In this document: in pieces, positions 13,564 to 14,921 of the stretch
Numbering within the stretch: the stretch's first letter is position 1
How the letters are laid out: every line of letters begins with the position of its first letter
NCBI GenBank assembly: GCA_900552975.1
Contig: UWSL01000027.1
Coordinates: 1-14,921 of the forward strand
Reading direction: 5' to 3'
Source: an uncultured Mycoplasmatota bacterium
GTDB taxonomy: Bacteria; Bacillota_I; Bacilli_A; RF39; UBA660
DNA: 14,921 nt
Position numbers and translations under genes: made by a program
The notes under the pieces: model-generated
What the model saw: only the letters and a program-made list of their open reading frames with translations
Told to the model about the DNA's origin: nothing
Databases searched by the model: none

Positions 13564-14921
13564 ATGAAGAGTAGGAAATTTAAGCTAAAAAAAATTAAAT
13601 ATATTTCTTGTAAATTATCTATCTTGATAATTTTTTTAGCGTCGCTTTTTATCGGAATAGGTTATTCTGCTTTATTTACTAATTTAGCAGTAGGTGGGCA
13701 AGTTAAATTAGGAGCATTTGATGGACCGATGCTTAGAAAAGTTGCTGTTAATGATACAACTGCTTTTTGGGAATCTACTTACCGAACTAAGATAAAAAGA
13801 ATTATATTAGGAACTAAGATAGCTAAACCAGCTAATTCGATTAAGGAATGGGATGTTGGTAGCTATGATGGCGTTGTTGATGTTATGGCGTATTTAACTA
13901 CGAATAGTACCAATAGTTCATATTATGATTTATATATTCAAGGTGATGGACATTTATATGCTAATTATGATAGTTCGTATTTATTTAGTAATTTTACTAA
14001 TTTAGATGAAATATTAAATCTTGAACTTTTAGATACAAGTAAGACAACTAGTATGAATTATATGTTTTATCAAACAGGATATTATAGTAATAAATTTACT
14101 TTAGATGTATCTTCATTTAATACAAGTAATGTTACTTCGATGTACTATATGTTTGCACGAACTGGATACAATGATGTTAACTTTACATTAAATGTTAAAG
14201 GAATAGATACTAGTAAAGTAACTAACATGGGTTATATGTTTTATAATGCTGGCTTAAATAGTACCAAGTATGATTTAGATGTCAGTGGTTTTGATACTAG
14301 TAATGTTACAAATATGGAAGAATTATTTACAGGAGCTGGTTATTCGAGTCGAATATTTACTTTAGATGTATCAAATTTTAATACAAGTAAAGTAACTTCA
14401 ATGAGAGCAATGTTTTATCAAACAGGATACGTTAATCCTAATTTTACCTTAGATGTAACTAATTTTAATACAAGTAAAGTAACTAACATGCGTAGTATGT
14501 TTAGTCAAACGGGTTTAAATAATGAAAATTTTACTTTGGATGTAAGTAATTTTGATACTCGAAATGTAACTACTATGTTTTGTATGTTTTTTAGAACTGG
14601 TGAGAATAGTAAAGTTATTCAATTAAATGTTAAGGGGTTTAATACGAGTAATGTAACAAGTATGCATTCAATGTTTTATTCAGTTGGAAAAGATAATCCT
14701 AATTTTACGCTTGATGTCAGTAGTTTTGATACCCGAAAAGTAACGGATATGTCAACAATGTTTTATCAGTCTGGTTATAGTAATCCAAATTTTACATTAA
14801 ATATAACTAACTTTGATACTTCAAATGTAACAACAATGGAACGAATGTTTTTTCAAACAGGGTATAACTCAACAAAATTTGAATTAGATGTATCTAAATT
14901 TAATACCAGTAAGGTAACTGA
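13564..14921 (+). CDS. BspA/DUF285-type repeat surface protein (partial, runs off right edge)
   Basis: The frame opens at ATG 13564 and is still open after 452 codons at the window end. After a basic tail (MKSRKFKLKKIKYISCK) comes a hydrophobic segment at about residues 18-35. This leads into GIGYSALFTNLAVGG, the kind of N-terminus common in Firmicutes exported surface proteins with SipW-type signal peptides. A non-repeat region (about 45-150) precedes the repeats. From residue 178 the sequence is a tandem array built on F-T-L-D-V-x-x-F-[ND]-T-S-x-V-T-x-M-x-x-M-F, the DUF285/BspA-type signature of Mollicutes and Lactobacillales surface proteins. It is likely exported and used in adhesion or surface display. 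The ribosome binding site is weak (GAG about 10 bases upstream). No cell-wall anchor can be seen because the C-terminus is missing. Confidence 0.85.
   Translation, partial: MKSRKFKLKKIKYISCKLSILIIFLASLFIGIGYSALFTNLAVGGQVKLGAFDGPMLRKVAVNDTTAFWESTYRTKIKRIILGTKIAKPANSIKEWDVGSYDGVVDVMAYLTTNSTNSSYYDLYIQGDGHLYANYDSSYLFSNFTNLDEILNLELLDTSKTTSMNYMFYQTGYYSNKFTLDVSSFNTSNVTSMYYMFARTGYNDVNFTLNVKGIDTSKVTNMGYMFYNAGLNSTKYDLDVSGFDTSNVTNMEELFTGAGYSSRIFTLDVSNFNTSKVTSMRAMFYQTGYVNPNFTLDVTNFNTSKVTNMRSMFSQTGLNNENFTLDVSNFDTRNVTTMFCMFFRTGENSKVIQLNVKGFNTSNVTSMHSMFYSVGKDNPNFTLDVSSFDTRKVTDMSTMFYQSGYSNPNFTLNITNFDTSNVTTMERMFFQTGYNSTKFELDVSKFNTSKVT
14095..14921 (+). repeat. Tandem 87-bp (29-residue) BspA-like repeats
   Basis: Nine complete units begin at 14095, 14182, 14269, 14356, 14443, 14530, 14617, 14704 and 14791, and a tenth starts at 14878 and is cut by the window edge. 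Every unit is exactly 29 codons, with no insertion or deletion. Conserved positions are the FTLDV start, F-[ND]-T-[SR]-x-V-T-x-M, M/L-F five residues after the T, and usually [QR]TGY. A degenerate unit (LLDTSKTTSMNYMFYQTGYY) precedes the array. Confidence 0.92.

Noticed and set aside
14095..14921. Regular repeats considered as a CRISPR array
   Set aside because: The repeats are 87 bases, in one open reading frame, and encode a known protein repeat motif. There are no unique spacers between identical short repeats.

Overview
The window is a very AT-rich chromosomal segment from a low-GC Gram-positive bacterium. The best guess is an uncultured gut Bacilli/Mollicutes-type lineage (RF39- or Erysipelotrichia-like). 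This rests on strong AT bias, AGGAGG- and GGTGAT-type ribosome binding sites, zinc-free Bacillus-type S4, EzrA, NifZ/ThiI, a Gram-positive LexA-type operator and a BspA/DUF285 repeat surface protein. Tryptophan is read from TGG, so the code is the standard bacterial one. All 13 complete genes, and the partial gene whose end is visible, stop with TAA or TAG.

Layout. Positions 1-127 hold the 3' end of an unidentified gene, which converges on rpsD (175-777, minus) across a shared perfect hairpin. rpsD has a strong promoter and a structured leader that fits S4 autoregulation. Reading right come ezrA (1139-2863), then a two-gene unit of a membrane-anchored C39/papain-like cysteine peptidase fusion (2912-4027) and a small membrane-anchored protein (4036-4620). 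Next are a NifZ-like cysteine desulfurase (4684-5823), a convergent protein-kinase-like orphan (5850-6632, minus), thiI (6766-7959) with a downstream HEXXH protein (7973-8926) and a 60-residue protein (8966-9148). Then come two tandem divergent acetate kinases (9204-10397; 10464-11645), an NrnA-type DHH phosphoesterase (11665-12639), recX behind a LexA-like box (12720-13496), and the first 452 codons of a BspA-like repeat protein that runs off the window.

How the genes fit together. NifZ and ThiI form the sulfur relay for 4-thiouridine in tRNA. AckA makes ATP from acetyl phosphate. NrnA recycles nanoRNA and RecX restrains RecA. The order rpsD-ezrA-nifZ-thiI-ackA-nrnA recalls the Bacillus subtilis arrangement, so the housekeeping genes look like an inherited backbone. 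The lineage-specific genes (peptidase fusion, kinase-like protein, HEXXH protein, second ackA) sit in the gaps.

Transcription signals are very compact. Terminator hairpins often include the stop codon, and a -10 box lies within a few tens of bases. Several predicted transcripts begin only 10-20 nt before the start codon.
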